A DNA stretch of 64,000 nucleotides from Diphasiastrum complanatum (taxonomy: Eukaryota; Streptophyta; Lycopodiopsida; Lycopodiales; Lycopodiaceae). The DNA lies in NCBI GenBank assembly GCA_029204225.1, contig CM055092.1, positions 67,459,923-67,523,922 of the forward strand, given 5' to 3'. The translations under genes were made by a program, and so were the position numbers. Positions 43,201 through 54,146 of the stretch are shown here, piece after piece (position 1 is the first letter of the stretch; the number at the start of each line of letters is the position of its first letter). The notes beneath the pieces are model-generated. The model was given only the letters and a program-made list of their open reading frames with translations. It had not been told where the DNA came from and made no database searches.

Positions 43201-45427
43201 TCAAATGACTCCTTGGAACAACACATATGTGAAGAGGCTCCACTGTCTATGTACCAAGCTCCATCTTTCTTGAAAGGTGATGAAGAAAAACTGGACACCA
43301 TAAGTGATCCTTCTCCATCACTTGCAACAGAATTTTCTTCAATCTCTTTGGAGAGATTAGCTTGCTTGAGTTGGTTTTTCTTCTTGAAGCAATTAGAGGC
43401 ATAGTGCCCCTTCTTGCCACAGAAGAAACACTTCACTTTCTTCTTCTTGGTCTTTGAGTTAGAAGGATGAGATGTATCATCCTCTTCACCATCTTTGTCT
43501 CGATCTTTGGCTTTGTCTTTGTTGGATGCTTGAGAGAACTGTTTCTTACTCCTTCCTTTCTGCTTGCCTTTGACAAAGAGGGCTTTGTCACTTCCACCAC
43601 GCTCGAGTTTGTTCATCCTGGAGAGTTTATAGCTTTGTCTAGATTCTTCAGAAATAAGAATTCTTTGGAGAGTTTCTAGATTAGGCAACTCCTCTTTAAT
43701 AGCAAAAGACTGAGCAAGATTATCATAGTCATCTCTCAAGCCATTCAGTATGACTTGAACTAGCTCATCTTGGTTAATAGTAACACCAACACAGGAAAGC
43801 TCTCTATGTAAATCTTTAAATCTCAGAACATAGTTAGATGCACTCTCTTCACTTCTTTGGAAACTTTGGAAAATCTGATTTCTAAGAGTGAGTATTCTAG
43901 AAGTATTCTTTGCTTCATAGATGGCCTTTAGTGCATCCCAAGCTTCTTTGGCTGTAGTGCAAGACCCTATCTCTCTCAAAATTTCATTAGATACATTCAT
44001 CTTAATGAAATGTAGAGACATTCTAGCTCTTTTCTTGTACTTAAGAATTTCGGCCTGTGCTTGAGTGTTGTAAAGCTACCTTTACAAGCTTTACTTCCGG
44101 TGCCATCGGCGCCAGCTATGTCCCCGGCGCCAGCAGCGCCCCTGCTGCTCCCGGCGCCACTGTGACCAGAATCCAGCCGGCGCCAAGTTCCTATGGCTGA
44201 AAATCTTTGATCGGTTCTAGCGAAGTCCAGAGAGCTCAGATCGATGTGCAATCACCTCACACGATCTAGGCATGATTAAAGGAAGCCTGGGGATCAATAA
44301 AATCTAGAGAGAGAAAATGACTTTCTAGAAAGAGAAAATCCTAGAGAGAGAAAAACGTGCTTTACCAGCTTGGGTAGAGTGCTTGGTATGAGGGGGGGTG
44401 CCGAATCACACCAATACTATAGGGGAGTGCGGGTTGCGACTCAGGGCGAGCTCCAACCAAGTCTCAGCCTCCCTTGCTGGAATGTTGTCATGGCTCTCGC
44501 CTTGGCATGCTAGCGCCCCGGAGACTAGGGTCGGTCACACACTTGAAATGTAACCTTCTCAGATTTATCAATAAAGTGGGATTTTCCTCAAACTGACTCT
44601 GATTACCTTCTGGGTTTCAGTGTTCGGTAAAAGCGCCAGTTGTAAGGCCGCTTTCAAAATTTTTAACTTGGCACATAGCTGAGGGTCGTATCCCGGGACG
44701 TTAGCGGTATGCCGTCGGGACCATTCGGTCCGTGGCGCCAGCGGTATGCTGTCGGGACCATTTGGTCCAGAAACTGGTTGTTTCCATATCTGTCGCGGCT
44801 TGTGGTTCTGAGTATTCCTTGCATGAACGTGAATGGGTTAAGCTCTTGGGGAATGGGCTCTAACCTGTCGGCTGAGTTGGATGGCTTGCTTGGGTGGATG
44901 TTACCTGTTTATGGCTGTCCAGTCTGGCGTGGCGCCAGGTTGGCTTCCAGCGCTCGTGACGAAGCTTTCAGTTGGTTAAGTCTGATGTAAGTCAGACCGC
45001 TTGCTTGGATTGGATGTTACTCGTTTGTAACGAAGCTTCGAGTTGGTTAAGTTTGATGTATGTCGGGCGGCTTGCTTGGAGGGAAGTCACCCACGTCGGG
45101 ACCCCCGATTTGGCATGGCGCCAGGTTGGACCTCAATGTTGGTTTTTGGAACTTCAAGTTGGTTAAGTCTGATCGTTGTTGGCGAGTTGGCTGCTTGTAT
45201 GTCAAGTGGGTTCGGATGGCAAGAGTTGAAGGCTGGGAAGCTAAGTCGTGGTTCCCGGCTCCCTTTGGGATGCCTGCGCTTCATTGAGGCTCCTCCTCAA
45301 CACCAAGCACAATATCCATAACATCCTGGAGTATCAAGATAGACTCCATTTTGAACTTCCAAATTGAGTAATTAGAAGTGTTTAGTCTTTCACTGGCTTT
45401 TAGAAGATATCCTCCCTGAGATGCCAT
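40222..45427 (-). pseudogene. Nearly complete copia gag-pol, split by a solo LTR
   Basis: Gag starts at the ATG at 45427-45425 (SNYSIWKFKMESILILQDVM) and runs to 45284-45288, where a gypsy solo LTR interrupts. It resumes at 44065 in the same frame. Read down the minus strand: gag domain to about 43450, CX2CX4HX4C knuckle at about 43390-43431, protease WYIDSGASSHM near 43222-43257, integrase zinc finger (HGRLGHPN ... CEACAIAKSH), integrase core (LIHSDVHFFSS, FIDDFTRYTW, DGGGEY), RT with YVDD at about 41180-41191, and RNase H (SDLDFAS, SSCEAEYKAL, IMCDNISAQ) to 40323. Defects besides the insertion are one frameshift near 41770, stops near 41054 and 41000, a frameshift near 40750 and a stop at 40323 before the IADMLTKPL tail. 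The usual 5' LTR is missing: the right arm of the inverted repeat abuts the start codon. Confidence 0.93.
44066..45283 (+). mobile_element. Gypsy solo LTR, 1,218 bp, inserted in copia gag
   Basis: It starts TGTTGTAAAGCTACC, like the LTRs at 48955, 53224 and 58583, and ends TGCCTGCGCTTCA, which aligns with their GCGCCGGCACAACA end. Internal landmarks agree: GTGCTTTACCAG, GGGTGCCGAATCACA, ACTATAGGGGAGT, AATGTAACCTTCTCAGATTTATC. It is flanked by a perfect 5-bp target duplication, TTGAG at 44061-44065 and at 45284-45288. It is diverged and longer than its relatives, so it is an older subfamily. No internal region remains, so it is a product of LTR-LTR recombination. Confidence 0.9.
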
Positions 45428-47593
45428 TTAAAAAGGAGAGAAAAATTGAGAGAAAGAGTGTATTTGATTGCCTTGCTATGCTGCTCAGAGAGCCAGATTA
45501 TATGGTTATGTTGTTGAACATGAGGCTGTATTTTTTTTTCTTCGATATGTTGCTGCACACCAGCTGATTAGTCATGATCTTGTTATGCCATAAGAAAGAG
45601 AGGGCAGGCAATCTCATTATCTTGTTATGTTGCTGAACTGAAGACAGGACCTCTTTTGACATTGTTATACTGCTGTGAGCTGAAGGGATGAGAAGAGTTA
45701 CTTTTGCCTTGTTTTGAGCTTCTCATGCCTTAGAGAAATTATTGAGATTACCAATGTTGTGTGAGAACTATTACCTTGTGGGAGCCATTGATGTGTAGGG
45801 GATGTGTAACAATGCTTTGTGATCATGAGAAAGACCCGTGTTCTACCAGGTTGGTGAGTGATCCAGGCTATGAAGTAGCCAATGTCTTGTGAAAAGCCAT
45901 GCTGTATCAGATCATAGGAAGAGCAATCCTTTAAAGGAGGAGTAAATGAATGATGCATTGTGTGTGAGAGAAATTAGTTGATTTGAACAGTGCTTTATGA
46001 GTTTTCTCCCAGGTAAAGGAGAAAGAGCAATGGAGCACTACTTCTCTGGGCCACATACCCCTTATCACGAGTATTAATTCCAATTTATCCACCTTTTGAG
46101 TCTTAACTCTTAGCTGATCAGACCTGCAAGCCATTCTCAGCTCCAAAGAGTACATTCCATTGTTGATCTACACTATATTTCAAGAAGCTTGGCTTGTCTC
46201 TAGAATACCTGCAGATCTATTGTTGCCTCAGTTCATCTCCAGGGCATTATTAACCAACTAAAGATCAGCACATTTCTAAAAACATCAGAAAGAGGTATTA
46301 TGGCTTGATTGTCTGCGATTACCTTAAAGGCTCCATAGCTGCACCTCATAACTCTCTCAAATGCATTCTTAACCGCAAAGCCAGTTAATGATGCAACTGA
46401 ACCTGTTGAGCAAAGTATTGGCAAAGAGCGATTGAGAGACAGCCAGTAGAGCGCGGTCAGAGAAGGAGGATGAGGTCAGTAGCGAGCCAGGAGGAGTGTG
46501 GAAAGGGCCAGAAAGAGCCAGCAGACAGACAGAGAGAGGAGGAGCGAGGGCCAGGACAGCAAGCAGAACTGTGACAGGGCCGTGAGTGGGAGGAGAAACC
46601 CGCGAGCCAGCAACAAATGAGCAAGGATCGAGCCAGAACAGGGATCGTGACGAAGAAGGAGAGATAAAGGAGGGGGGAGCGGGGGTGGGCTTTTCCCTTT
46701 CACCCACACAAAGATGGTTTATTTCAAGGAGGGCCCGCTCGTTGTGTGCAAAGTAAAAGATTTTGACGACTAGAGCAAGTTTTGGATCGGACGAGGTCAT
46801 CCCCGAAACGCACTGAGGTATGTGCCTTTTCTATCATCATTTCCTTCAAATGAATATTATGTGTGATGTTAATTGTGGTGCTATGATTACTTAACATAGG
46901 TTTGATGGCATGAGTGGAAAGTGTCTGATGACATAGTCATAAATGTATCACTTGCTTGAAAAGTAGTTTGCTGAAGATGAATGCAAATAGTTGATTTGGA
47001 TGATTGTCTACTAGTTGGCAAAAATGAGTTTTGAATGCATGTGTCTTTGTCTTTGGAATATGCTACTCTGATATTCAGTTAATAGAAGGGCTGTGTTGAT
47101 TATGGTTTGAAAATTTTCCATGAGGCGTTTGTTTTATTTATAGTTCCTTTCAATGACTGCTCAAGGAGTCAGTACATGCTTAATATTTTACGGAAATGTA
47201 GTGCTTGCAAATCAAAATCATTAATAGTGCTTGTATACTGGTCATAAGTGTGTGTACGTGTGTTTTTGTGATTGTAAATCACAGTCGACCCTCTTGAAAC
47301 ACAGAGGCGGCTTAACACTCGGTGAGGATGAAACAGACCTCCCGGGTTAGACAAGAACCAATATTTACAGTGAAATTCCGCACTTAGACCACCCCGCCCA
47401 AGTTACCCGTTGAAACACACGGGCCTTGGAGGCAAGCACTCGAGCACCTGACAACCAAGGTTTGTCGGTCCCCTGAGCATTGTAAGGAAAATCATTGAGC
47501 ATTTAAGGCAAAACTTGATCCAAAAAGACCAGCTCGTGTCATAAATCGCCATGTCTTATTGGAATTCCTGATCCACATGACCTTAAGTGTAGG
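45425..47593 (-). repeat. Right arm of the long inverted repeat
   Basis: The inverted partner of 37132-39098, ending CTTAAGTGTAGG at 47593. A block at about 46812-47282 has no counterpart in the left arm. The inner edge lies within a few bases of the copia start codon at 45427. The outer edge shares the bases AGGG with the start of the Tat-like LTR copy at 47591. No target duplication connects the two outer edges. Confidence 0.85.
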
Positions 47594-48954
47594 GACGTAC
47601 CCATAAATTTTGGCCCCAACACAAACAATGAACTACGTCGTCAGACTAAGGGCCGGATTTGATAAAGTACCTTACAAAATGAAGGGCACCCCTATAATCT
47701 AAGGAAAAATACTTTGAGAGACGATTCGGACTAATATACATTGGCCTTTATAAATGGTGAATCATGTGCGACCTATAAAAGCAACTCTCAAGACCTGATT
47801 TTCACATGCAACGTCAGAATAACTTTTGGGAATAAGTCAAGTCAATTTCAAGGAAAGACTTAGCGAAAGCAGAGGGTAGAATGAAGCTTTCTAAGTAAGT
47901 GGCATGTGCTATCGATCTGAACTCTTACATGACGAGCAGTAGGATTGCCTTGAATTATCGAATTCTACCACAGGGCATGTCATAGAACTTAGAATGGACT
48001 AGAAAATGTGTGGAACCATGTCCCGCTGAACAAGAAACCCAGCATACCAGGGTTCGTAATGTGATAGTCAAGTTTTTGAGTCTGATAATGATCTTAGGGA
48101 GTTAGAGTCATTAAAGTCGAACCTACTCTACCTCTAAGCTGACCATCAAACGCTACACCGGCCATAGAAAAAGAGGGGTAGATATTTTGTGATAACTCTT
48201 AGTGCATGGAAAAATACCCGCCATGGGAAGTTGAACTAAGTCATCTGATTATTAAAATACTCCTCGATAATAACAAATCTTCGTACACCCGACATATCTT
48301 CCAAGAACCCGCAAAATTCCCATTAGACTTGGATCTCTCAAAGACAGTTGTGGATTAGGTCAGTAACATCATTTGCACACAAGTGGTGGAAAGGGACTGC
48401 CTATCATGATCCATAAGACATAACACATAGAACCAAAAACAAAATAGGTACGCTAAACGAGAGATACCACCCTAGGTAGAAAGGGCAAATGCATATTTCA
48501 AGAGAAGACGAACTCAATCCCGCAAGGATTACATGCGCGTACCTAGTGTCTCCACAGTCACATAAACCATCAAAACACCAACCACATAGAAATGTGTGAC
48601 CTTCACTCAGGAAAACTACGTGATGGAACACTTTACGAGAATTACGCGTACCACAAGATAGAATTTCTCCTGCAACATGCCCTTGGTAATGAGAATATTC
48701 TTCAAGTTCACTTTAAAGATGTTAACAATAACTTTAATGTAGAAGAAATCTTTAAAAAGTTCTGATAGAACCACCTAATCCATCCATCAGATCCAATGAC
48801 AAAGTCACCAAAATCACTTATAGAATCAGAGGGAAGAATAGATCATGCCGATTTGGGTTTGCACATTAAGCTTAGGAGCAAAGTTCCCAAAGTATGTTGC
48901 AAAACAACAATAGTCATTGTCCCTAATAGTAGATTGAATTTGTAGGTTGGGATC
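47591..48954 (+). repeat. Tat/Ogre-like LTR, second copy, part 1
   Basis: It matches 30262 to about 31614 throughout (start AGGGACGTACCCATAAATTTTGG). It is cut at 48954 by a gypsy element and continues at 54147, after the target duplication. The joined LTR is about 1.76 kb. Small frames within it are not conserved between copies. Confidence 0.88.
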
Positions 48955-49864
48955 TGTTGTAAAGCTGACTCGGGTGCACCCAACGTGCCCTGCAAGACTC
49001 TAAGGGGTGACACTTCTAAGGTCCCAGAGCAAGTTAGAATGTCAAGGACTGAGCCTCCGACCTGTGGTGAGCCAGTCAAGTAGTCACAAGTCATGAGCTA
49101 GCTCTGGAGCTCGAGACATGGCCTAGTCAGGAAAGCAAGTTGATTCGGCCGCCGGGACGGCTCCTGGGACCCATGTCCGGGAGCCAGACTGATTCTGCCA
49201 GGCTTAATCAGCAAAATAAAAACTAAGTCCTAAAAAGCGTGCTTTACCAGAAAGCACTATGTTTCAAACCAGAGGGGGTGCGCCGAATCACAGCAGAACT
49301 ATAGGGGGAGTCCGGCAGACAGAAACTTGGGCAGCTCAACCAGCGCCAGGAATCTAGTCGCCAGGTCTCAGCTCCCTCTACCAGCACGAGCCAGGCACAA
49401 TGCCCAGCACGTGTTGGTGGCCTCGAGACCGGTCAGTCTATGTATGAATGTAACATCTTCCAAATCTAATAAAGTTGATCCTTGGAGATGATTACCATTT
49501 CGGTTTCGCCTCCGGGACTGGTCCAAGTGGAAGGACCCTTACTACAACCTTTTTGTGTCGCTAACGCCTAAGGGTCCTCGTCATCGACGTGGGGCTTGCC
49601 GCTATGCCAATTGGTCAGTTTGGCAACCACTATGCCTTGGGTTTCATGTGTGGCTTGTCTTTGCCTTTGGTTACCTTTTGCAAGACAGATTCTGAGTTGG
49701 CTTTCGGGTTGGTTGGGATTCCAGTTTTCTTAAGTCTGAATGGTTAAGCTTGTTACATTTCTGAGTTGGCTTTTACGTAAGTGCGTGATGGATGAATGTT
49801 AGACTTAAGCGCGTGTTGGGGAAACCACTCAAGTCCCAGCGCCCTTTGAGGCGCCGGCACAACA
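48955..49864 (+). repeat. 5' LTR of the gag-protease element, 910 bp
   Basis: TGTTGTAAAGCTGACTCGGG to GGCGCCGGCACAACA. Near-identical copies are at 53224-54141 and, inverted, at 58583-59497; a diverged solo copy is at 44066-45283. AATCTAATAAAGTTGATCC near 49466 may include the polyadenylation signal AATAAA. Confidence 0.93.
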
Positions 49865-49879
49865 TGTGATATCAGAGCC
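49865..49879 (+). other. Primer binding site, variant initiator-Met type
   Basis: TGTGATATCAGAGCC directly follows the LTR. It resembles TGGTATCAGAGCC with a small insertion, so it is read as a derived initiator-Met tRNA primer site. Confidence 0.65.
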
Positions 49880-50690
49880 GACTAGTCGGTCAGCTACGCA
49901 AGTCTCACAGGGATGGCCACATTTTGGGATTTGTCAGAACAACCATTGCGCAAGGTGCTGCCCACAGTGTAATCACGGGTGCGTCCACGGTCGAGGTGGT
50001 CGGAAGAACGGGGGACTTGATGAGGCAAGGTGCTACCCTTGAGGTATAAGCACGGTCAGTTCCCACGGTTTCGGCCTGGCGCCGTCTGCATGTAGGACAG
50101 ATGAGGCAATGTGCTGCCATTAGGTTGGTGAAAGCACGGTCTGTGCCTTGTGGGGTGTGGGGTGACATATTCGAATTGTACAGGTTAACCATTGATACAG
50201 AGATGTTGCTCGAATTCGGGTGTAAAGCACGGGTGGTTAGCTGTCGGTGCGGGATAGTTGCCAATCGTTTAGCTATAAGGGCTATCGACCAAAAAGTGGT
50301 GGGGCGTGACTGAGGCAATGTGCTGCTTAATGGTGAAAGCACGGATGGTTGGATGAATGTTTCTCCATGGGCTAATTCTGTGATAGATTTGTGTGGGTGC
50401 GACTAGGCAAAGGTCCTACGTCCGGTCTCAGGGGGGTTTGTGGCTTGAGAGGGATCCTCTGTGTTTGCTTTGGTTGGTATGTTCCATTTGTTGTGTGCTT
50501 GCTTGGACACAAATGACCTGGTTCCTATTTGGCTCTCAGGTGATGTGAGTGTGCTAAGTTTGAGGAGGGGATATTTTCATTAAAGCTAATTTAATAAAGA
50601 AGAAAAGAGAGCTGTGGGGCCCGGCCGATAGGATGGAGAGTTTTCAAAAATAAAAAGGATTGAGGCGATAATCTGTTGGAAGTACACCTC
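49880..50690 (+). other. Leader with repeated stem-loop modules
   Basis: An 0.8-kb untranslated leader. A motif of about 35-45 bp recurs: GAGGCAAnGTGCT, 13-20 bases, then AAGCACGG. Copies lie at 49947-49980 (degenerate), 50021-50057, 50102-50140, about 50193-50233 (degenerate) and 50311-50344. GTGCT and AGCAC are complementary, so each clear copy can form a small hairpin. Position before gag suggests RNA packaging or dimerisation, which is inference. Confidence 0.7.
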
Positions 50691-50693
50691 TTA

Positions 50694-52105
50694 CTATAAT
50701 GGAGGACCACCTTGATGAGTTACGAGCATTGACGGACGAAGAGGAGCTGGCTCAAGAATAGGCTCCCGCATGCTTCGAGATGGCACCAGGTCCAAGTCAA
50801 GAAAGAAAGAGCGTATGCACTCCACAGTGGCGCCTCTCCAAGAAGAGATGGGTGGCCCTTCTGAACCTACACCAAGAGACGAACCCTTGCCAGAGGCGCA
50901 ACAAGACCTCTTTGAAGTGAAGATGCGGCAATACTTATCAAGCGCAATAACGGCTATGCTTAGCGAGGTGAAGAAGGACAGAGAAACAGAAAGGAAAGAA
51001 TGGAAAACATCCCTGCGACCATGAACCTTACTCAATTTAACCTTGCTAGAGAAATGAGAGACGGGCTAACACAACTCGAAGCCAGGGTTGAAGAGTTGGA
51101 GGCAACTAGAGGGAATGCAGTGGTGTCTCCTCCACAGATACCAAGAGAACCACGAGCGCGAAACACAGAAGGCCCAAAGAAGACTGCCAAAGTAAAAGCA
51201 CCACCTACTTTCAAAGGAGAGCGTGACATTCGAATTGTGGAAGATTGGTTGTTTCACATGGACCATTACTTCCGTCTGATGAACAATCCTGAGGAAGAAA
51301 GAACGGACTTGGCATTAGCATATTTTGAGGGCTACACTACAAATTGGTACCGGATGACAGGAATGCATTTCCAGACATGGGACGCATTCAAAATCGCGTT
51401 ACGAGAGGAGTTCATACCGAAGGATTCACACATGAGATTGAGGACAAAATTATCAGGGTTCAAACAGAAAGGGTCATTTCGAGAGTACCTCAATAAATTC
51501 AGACAGATGTATGGGTTATTGAAAATATGTCCGAGGCGGACAAAACTCATTACCTCTTGTCTAGAATGCAGTCTTGGACCCGGCGTGCAATAGACAGCTA
51601 CATGCCCCATGATTTCAATTCAACTATTCGGGCGGCTGAAATGGTTTGTGATTATGAGAGCACATTGGCACCAGCTGCTCCCCCAACCTCAACAATAGTA
51701 TTTAGTGGATCCAAACCGAGTCCGAGCTTCTTTTCAAGGGGGGACTCAGTTTCAAATGGCAACCAAGCCTCGAGTAGCGTGAACAAATTCCCAACAAAAA
51801 CAGGGTTTGGCAACCAAGGCAACAATGGAGGGAACACGTTCCAGAGAAGAAACAATGTTGGACCTTCAGCTAGTCACAGCAACAGCTCACCAACAGTGGG
51901 CAGTTCCATGCGCTGCTTCAACTGTCATCAACAAGGTCACTCTTGGAGGTCATGCCCCAAACCATTGAACAAGCAAATTGTGGCTGCCATTGAAGGATTT
52001 GATAGGATGGAGAGAGAGGCATTTGATCAAGAAGATGGTGAACATGATGACGAAGAGGACCCAGAAACGGATTTGACGGAGTCTGACCTGTCTTACAATA
52101 GATAG
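50694..52105 (+). pseudogene. Gypsy gag with zinc knuckle
   Basis: The gag starts in an N-terminal acidic, Glu/Arg-rich part (50699-51024), shifts frame near 51000 and continues to 51593. A coiled-coil-like stretch (LTQLEARVEELEATR) precedes the capsid domain: FKGERDIRIVEDWLFHMDHYF, LALAYFEGYTTNWYRM, FREYLNKFRQMY. A frameshift near 51527 leads into 51527-52105, with the capsid end, a Ser/Asn-rich linker and a CFNCHQQGHSWRSC knuckle (51911-51952), ending in a strongly acidic tail. An early TAG near 50758 is also present. Only a few lesions separate it from an intact gag, fitting a fairly young element. Confidence 0.88.
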
Positions 52106-52134
52106 GGGCACTTGCGGCGTACCGTGAACATCTC

Positions 52135-52779
52135 ATGGCGACTCCTGCGAGAGGATCAAAGTTATTGTACCTGAAAGGCTGTATTCAAGGTAGAATCATT
52201 TACTTCATGGTAGACCTGGGGGCGTCACATAACTACTTGTCAGAAAAACTGACAGGGGAATTGGAAATCCAATGTGAAGAAAATGTGACTCCTATTTGTG
52301 TGGAGACCGTGAAAGGTACAATGACCACTTGTAGATTGGCAACCAACTTACCAATCTCCCTGGGAACCTGGAAGAATCGACTAACGTTCACAATCTTGAA
52401 GATGGATGCCTTCGACGCTATTTTGGGATTAAGCTGGTTTAATGAACATGTGGTGGCCTTCTTGGCAAAAGGGGTTAACCTTGTGTTATTATATAATGGC
52501 AGGAGACCTTGTGTCGTCAGAGCTATGGGGGACCAACTAGAAAAGAACGACACAAATGAACCTGAGCCAACCATCCCTCTCAATCTCATTCACCTCTTTA
52601 ACAAAGGGCAGCCAACAGTGACAAACCAGCTGACACGAGACCAAATGGGGCCAACATTGCCTGCAGTTTCTACATCAAAGGTAAATTCAAGTGCCGATGT
52701 AAAGCTCAAGGAGCTCAAATTGTGTGACCAAGCGAAAGCTCACCTCTTTAACGAAGGACATCCAACAATGACAAACTAG
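52135..52779 (+). CDS. Gypsy aspartic protease
   Basis: A 214-codon open frame beginning ATG at 52135, 29 bp after the gag stop. Residues 1-130 resemble a retropepsin domain of plant gypsy elements: KGCIQGRIIYFMVDLGASHNYLS, then CRLATNLPISLGTW and AILGLSWFNEHV. The catalytic triplet reads D-L-G instead of the usual D-T/S-G, so activity is doubtful. The C-terminal part runs into a 150-bp tandem repeat. No RT follows, unlike in complete gypsy pol. Confidence 0.82.
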   Translation: MATPARGSKLLYLKGCIQGRIIYFMVDLGASHNYLSEKLTGELEIQCEENVTPICVETVKGTMTTCRLATNLPISLGTWKNRLTFTILKMDAFDAILGLSWFNEHVVAFLAKGVNLVLLYNGRRPCVVRAMGDQLEKNDTNEPEPTIPLNLIHLFNKGQPTVTNQLTRDQMGPTLPAVSTSKVNSSADVKLKELKLCDQAKAHLFNEGHPTMTN

Positions 52780-52890
52780 CTGACGTGAGGTCAAATGGAG
52801 CCAACATTGCCTGCAGCTTCTACATCATAGGTGAATCTAAGTGCCGATGCAGAGCTCAAGGAGCTCAACCTGGGCGACCAAATGAAAAAT
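52591..52890 (+). repeat. Two tandem 150-bp units after the protease
   Basis: CACCTCTTTAAC begins at 52591 and again at 52741, exactly 150 bp later, and the similarity runs through each unit (ACATTGCCTGCAG, TTCTACATCA, GAGCTCAA). The first unit is open in the protease frame and the second contains stops. The repeat lies where reverse transcriptase would start. Confidence 0.88.
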
Positions 52891-53213
52891 CTAGAGTCCT
52901 AGGGGACTCATCTAGATGTGCGAAGAAAATGACATATCTGAGGCTTAAGGGAGCCGTAAGTACCTTTTTCTTTCGTGTTAATAAAGTAAGCCGCATTTCT
53001 CATCGAGAAGTGAGCTTCAGTCTAATGTCTAAGTGCAGCAGCTTTACACAGGTTTTACGTAAGTGAACTAGACCCACACTTTTCCTGTGCTGGGTGCAAA
53101 CACAATATCTTTACTTCTCTTTACAGTTGGTCTCCTTTGGCCGGTGAATTAAGTCCGTGCCATGAGTCTTAGGTTCTAGTTTGGCCCTGATGAGGACATC
53201 AGCTTTTTCAAAC
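52891..53213 (+). other. Non-coding tail of the gag-protease element
   Basis: No RT, RNase H or integrase motif in any frame. TTACGTAAGTGAAC near 53057 also occurs near the 3' end of the pol-bearing relative (about 59645, inverted), so this is shared 3' untranslated sequence. Confidence 0.65.
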
Positions 53214-53223
53214 AAGGGGAGGA

Positions 53224-54141
53224 TGTTGTAAAGCTGACTTGGGTGCACCCAGCGTGCCCTATAAGACTCTAAGGGGTGACACTCTCTAAGGTCCCAGGGC
53301 AAGTTAGAACTCAAGGACTGAGCCTCCGACCTGTGGTGAGCCAATCAAGTAGTCACAAGTCATGAGCTAGCTCTGGAGCTCGAGTCATGGCCTAGTCAGG
53401 AAAGCAAGTTGATTCGGCTACCGGGATGGCTCCCGGGACCCATGTTTGGGAGCCAGACTGATTATGCTGGGCTTGCCAGGCTTAATCAGCAAAATAAAAA
53501 CTAAGTCCTAAAAAGCGTGCTTTACCAGAAAGCACTATGTTTCAAACCAGAGGAGGTGCGCCGAATCACAACAGAACTATAGGGGAAGTCCGACAGACAG
53601 AAACTTGGACAGCTCAACCAGCGCCAGGAATCTAGTCGCCAGGTCTCAGCTCCCTCTACCAGCAAGAGCCAGGCACAATGTCCAGCATGTGTTGGTGGCC
53701 CCAAGACCGATCAGTCTATGTATGAATGTAACCTCTTCCAAATCTAATAAAGTTGATCCTTGGGGATGATTGCCATTTCAGTTTTGCCTCTGGGACTGGT
53801 CCAAGTGGAAGGACCCTTACTACAACCTTTTTGCGTCGCCGACGCCTAAAGGTCCTCGTCATCGATGTGGGGCTTGCCGCTATGCCAATTGGTCAGTTTG
53901 GCAACCACTATGCCTTGGGTTTTATGTGTGGCTTGTCTTTGCCTTTGGTTACCTTTTGGGGATGGATTTTGAGTTGGCTTTCGGGTTGGTTGGGATTCCA
54001 GTTTTCTTAAGTCTGAATGGTTAAGCTTGTTACGTTTCTGAGTTGGCTTTTACGTAAGTGCATGATGGATGAATGTTAGTCTGAAGAGCGTGTTGGGGAA
54101 ACTGCTCAAGTCCCAGCGCCCTTTGAGGTGCCGGCGCAACA
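53224..54141 (+). repeat. 3' LTR of the gag-protease element, 918 bp
   Basis: It starts TGTTGTAAAGCTGAC after the purine tract AAGGGGAGGA and ends GGTGCCGGCGCAACA. It differs from the 5' LTR by scattered substitutions and small indels. Its last 50 bp (54092-54141) are part of a later tandem duplication and recur at 55865-55914. Confidence 0.93.
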
Positions 54142-54146
54142 AGATC

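Larger units (their letters stand above)
48955..54141 (+). mobile_element. Complete non-autonomous gypsy element (gag-protease only)
   Basis: A 5,187-bp element with 5' LTR (48955-49864), primer site, long leader, gag, protease, polypurine tract (53214-53223) and 3' LTR (53224-54141). Flanks are GGATC on the left and AGATC on the right. A duplicated copy of the right junction at 55915-55919 still reads GGATC, which confirms a 5-bp target duplication. Reverse transcriptase, RNase H and integrase are absent: the protease frame is followed by only about 430 bp before the polypurine tract. A pol-bearing relative with the same LTR is at 58583 and beyond, so mobilisation in trans is plausible. Confidence 0.92.

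Noticed and set aside
45043-45321. A 92-codon frame in the solo LTR
   Set aside because: It is inside the 44066-45283 LTR and has no counterpart in the related LTRs. It is a chance frame in a less AT-rich region.
50101-50313. A 70-codon frame in the leader of the gag-protease element
   Set aside because: It runs across the hairpin modules and has no recognisable domain. The repeat structure explains the sequence better.
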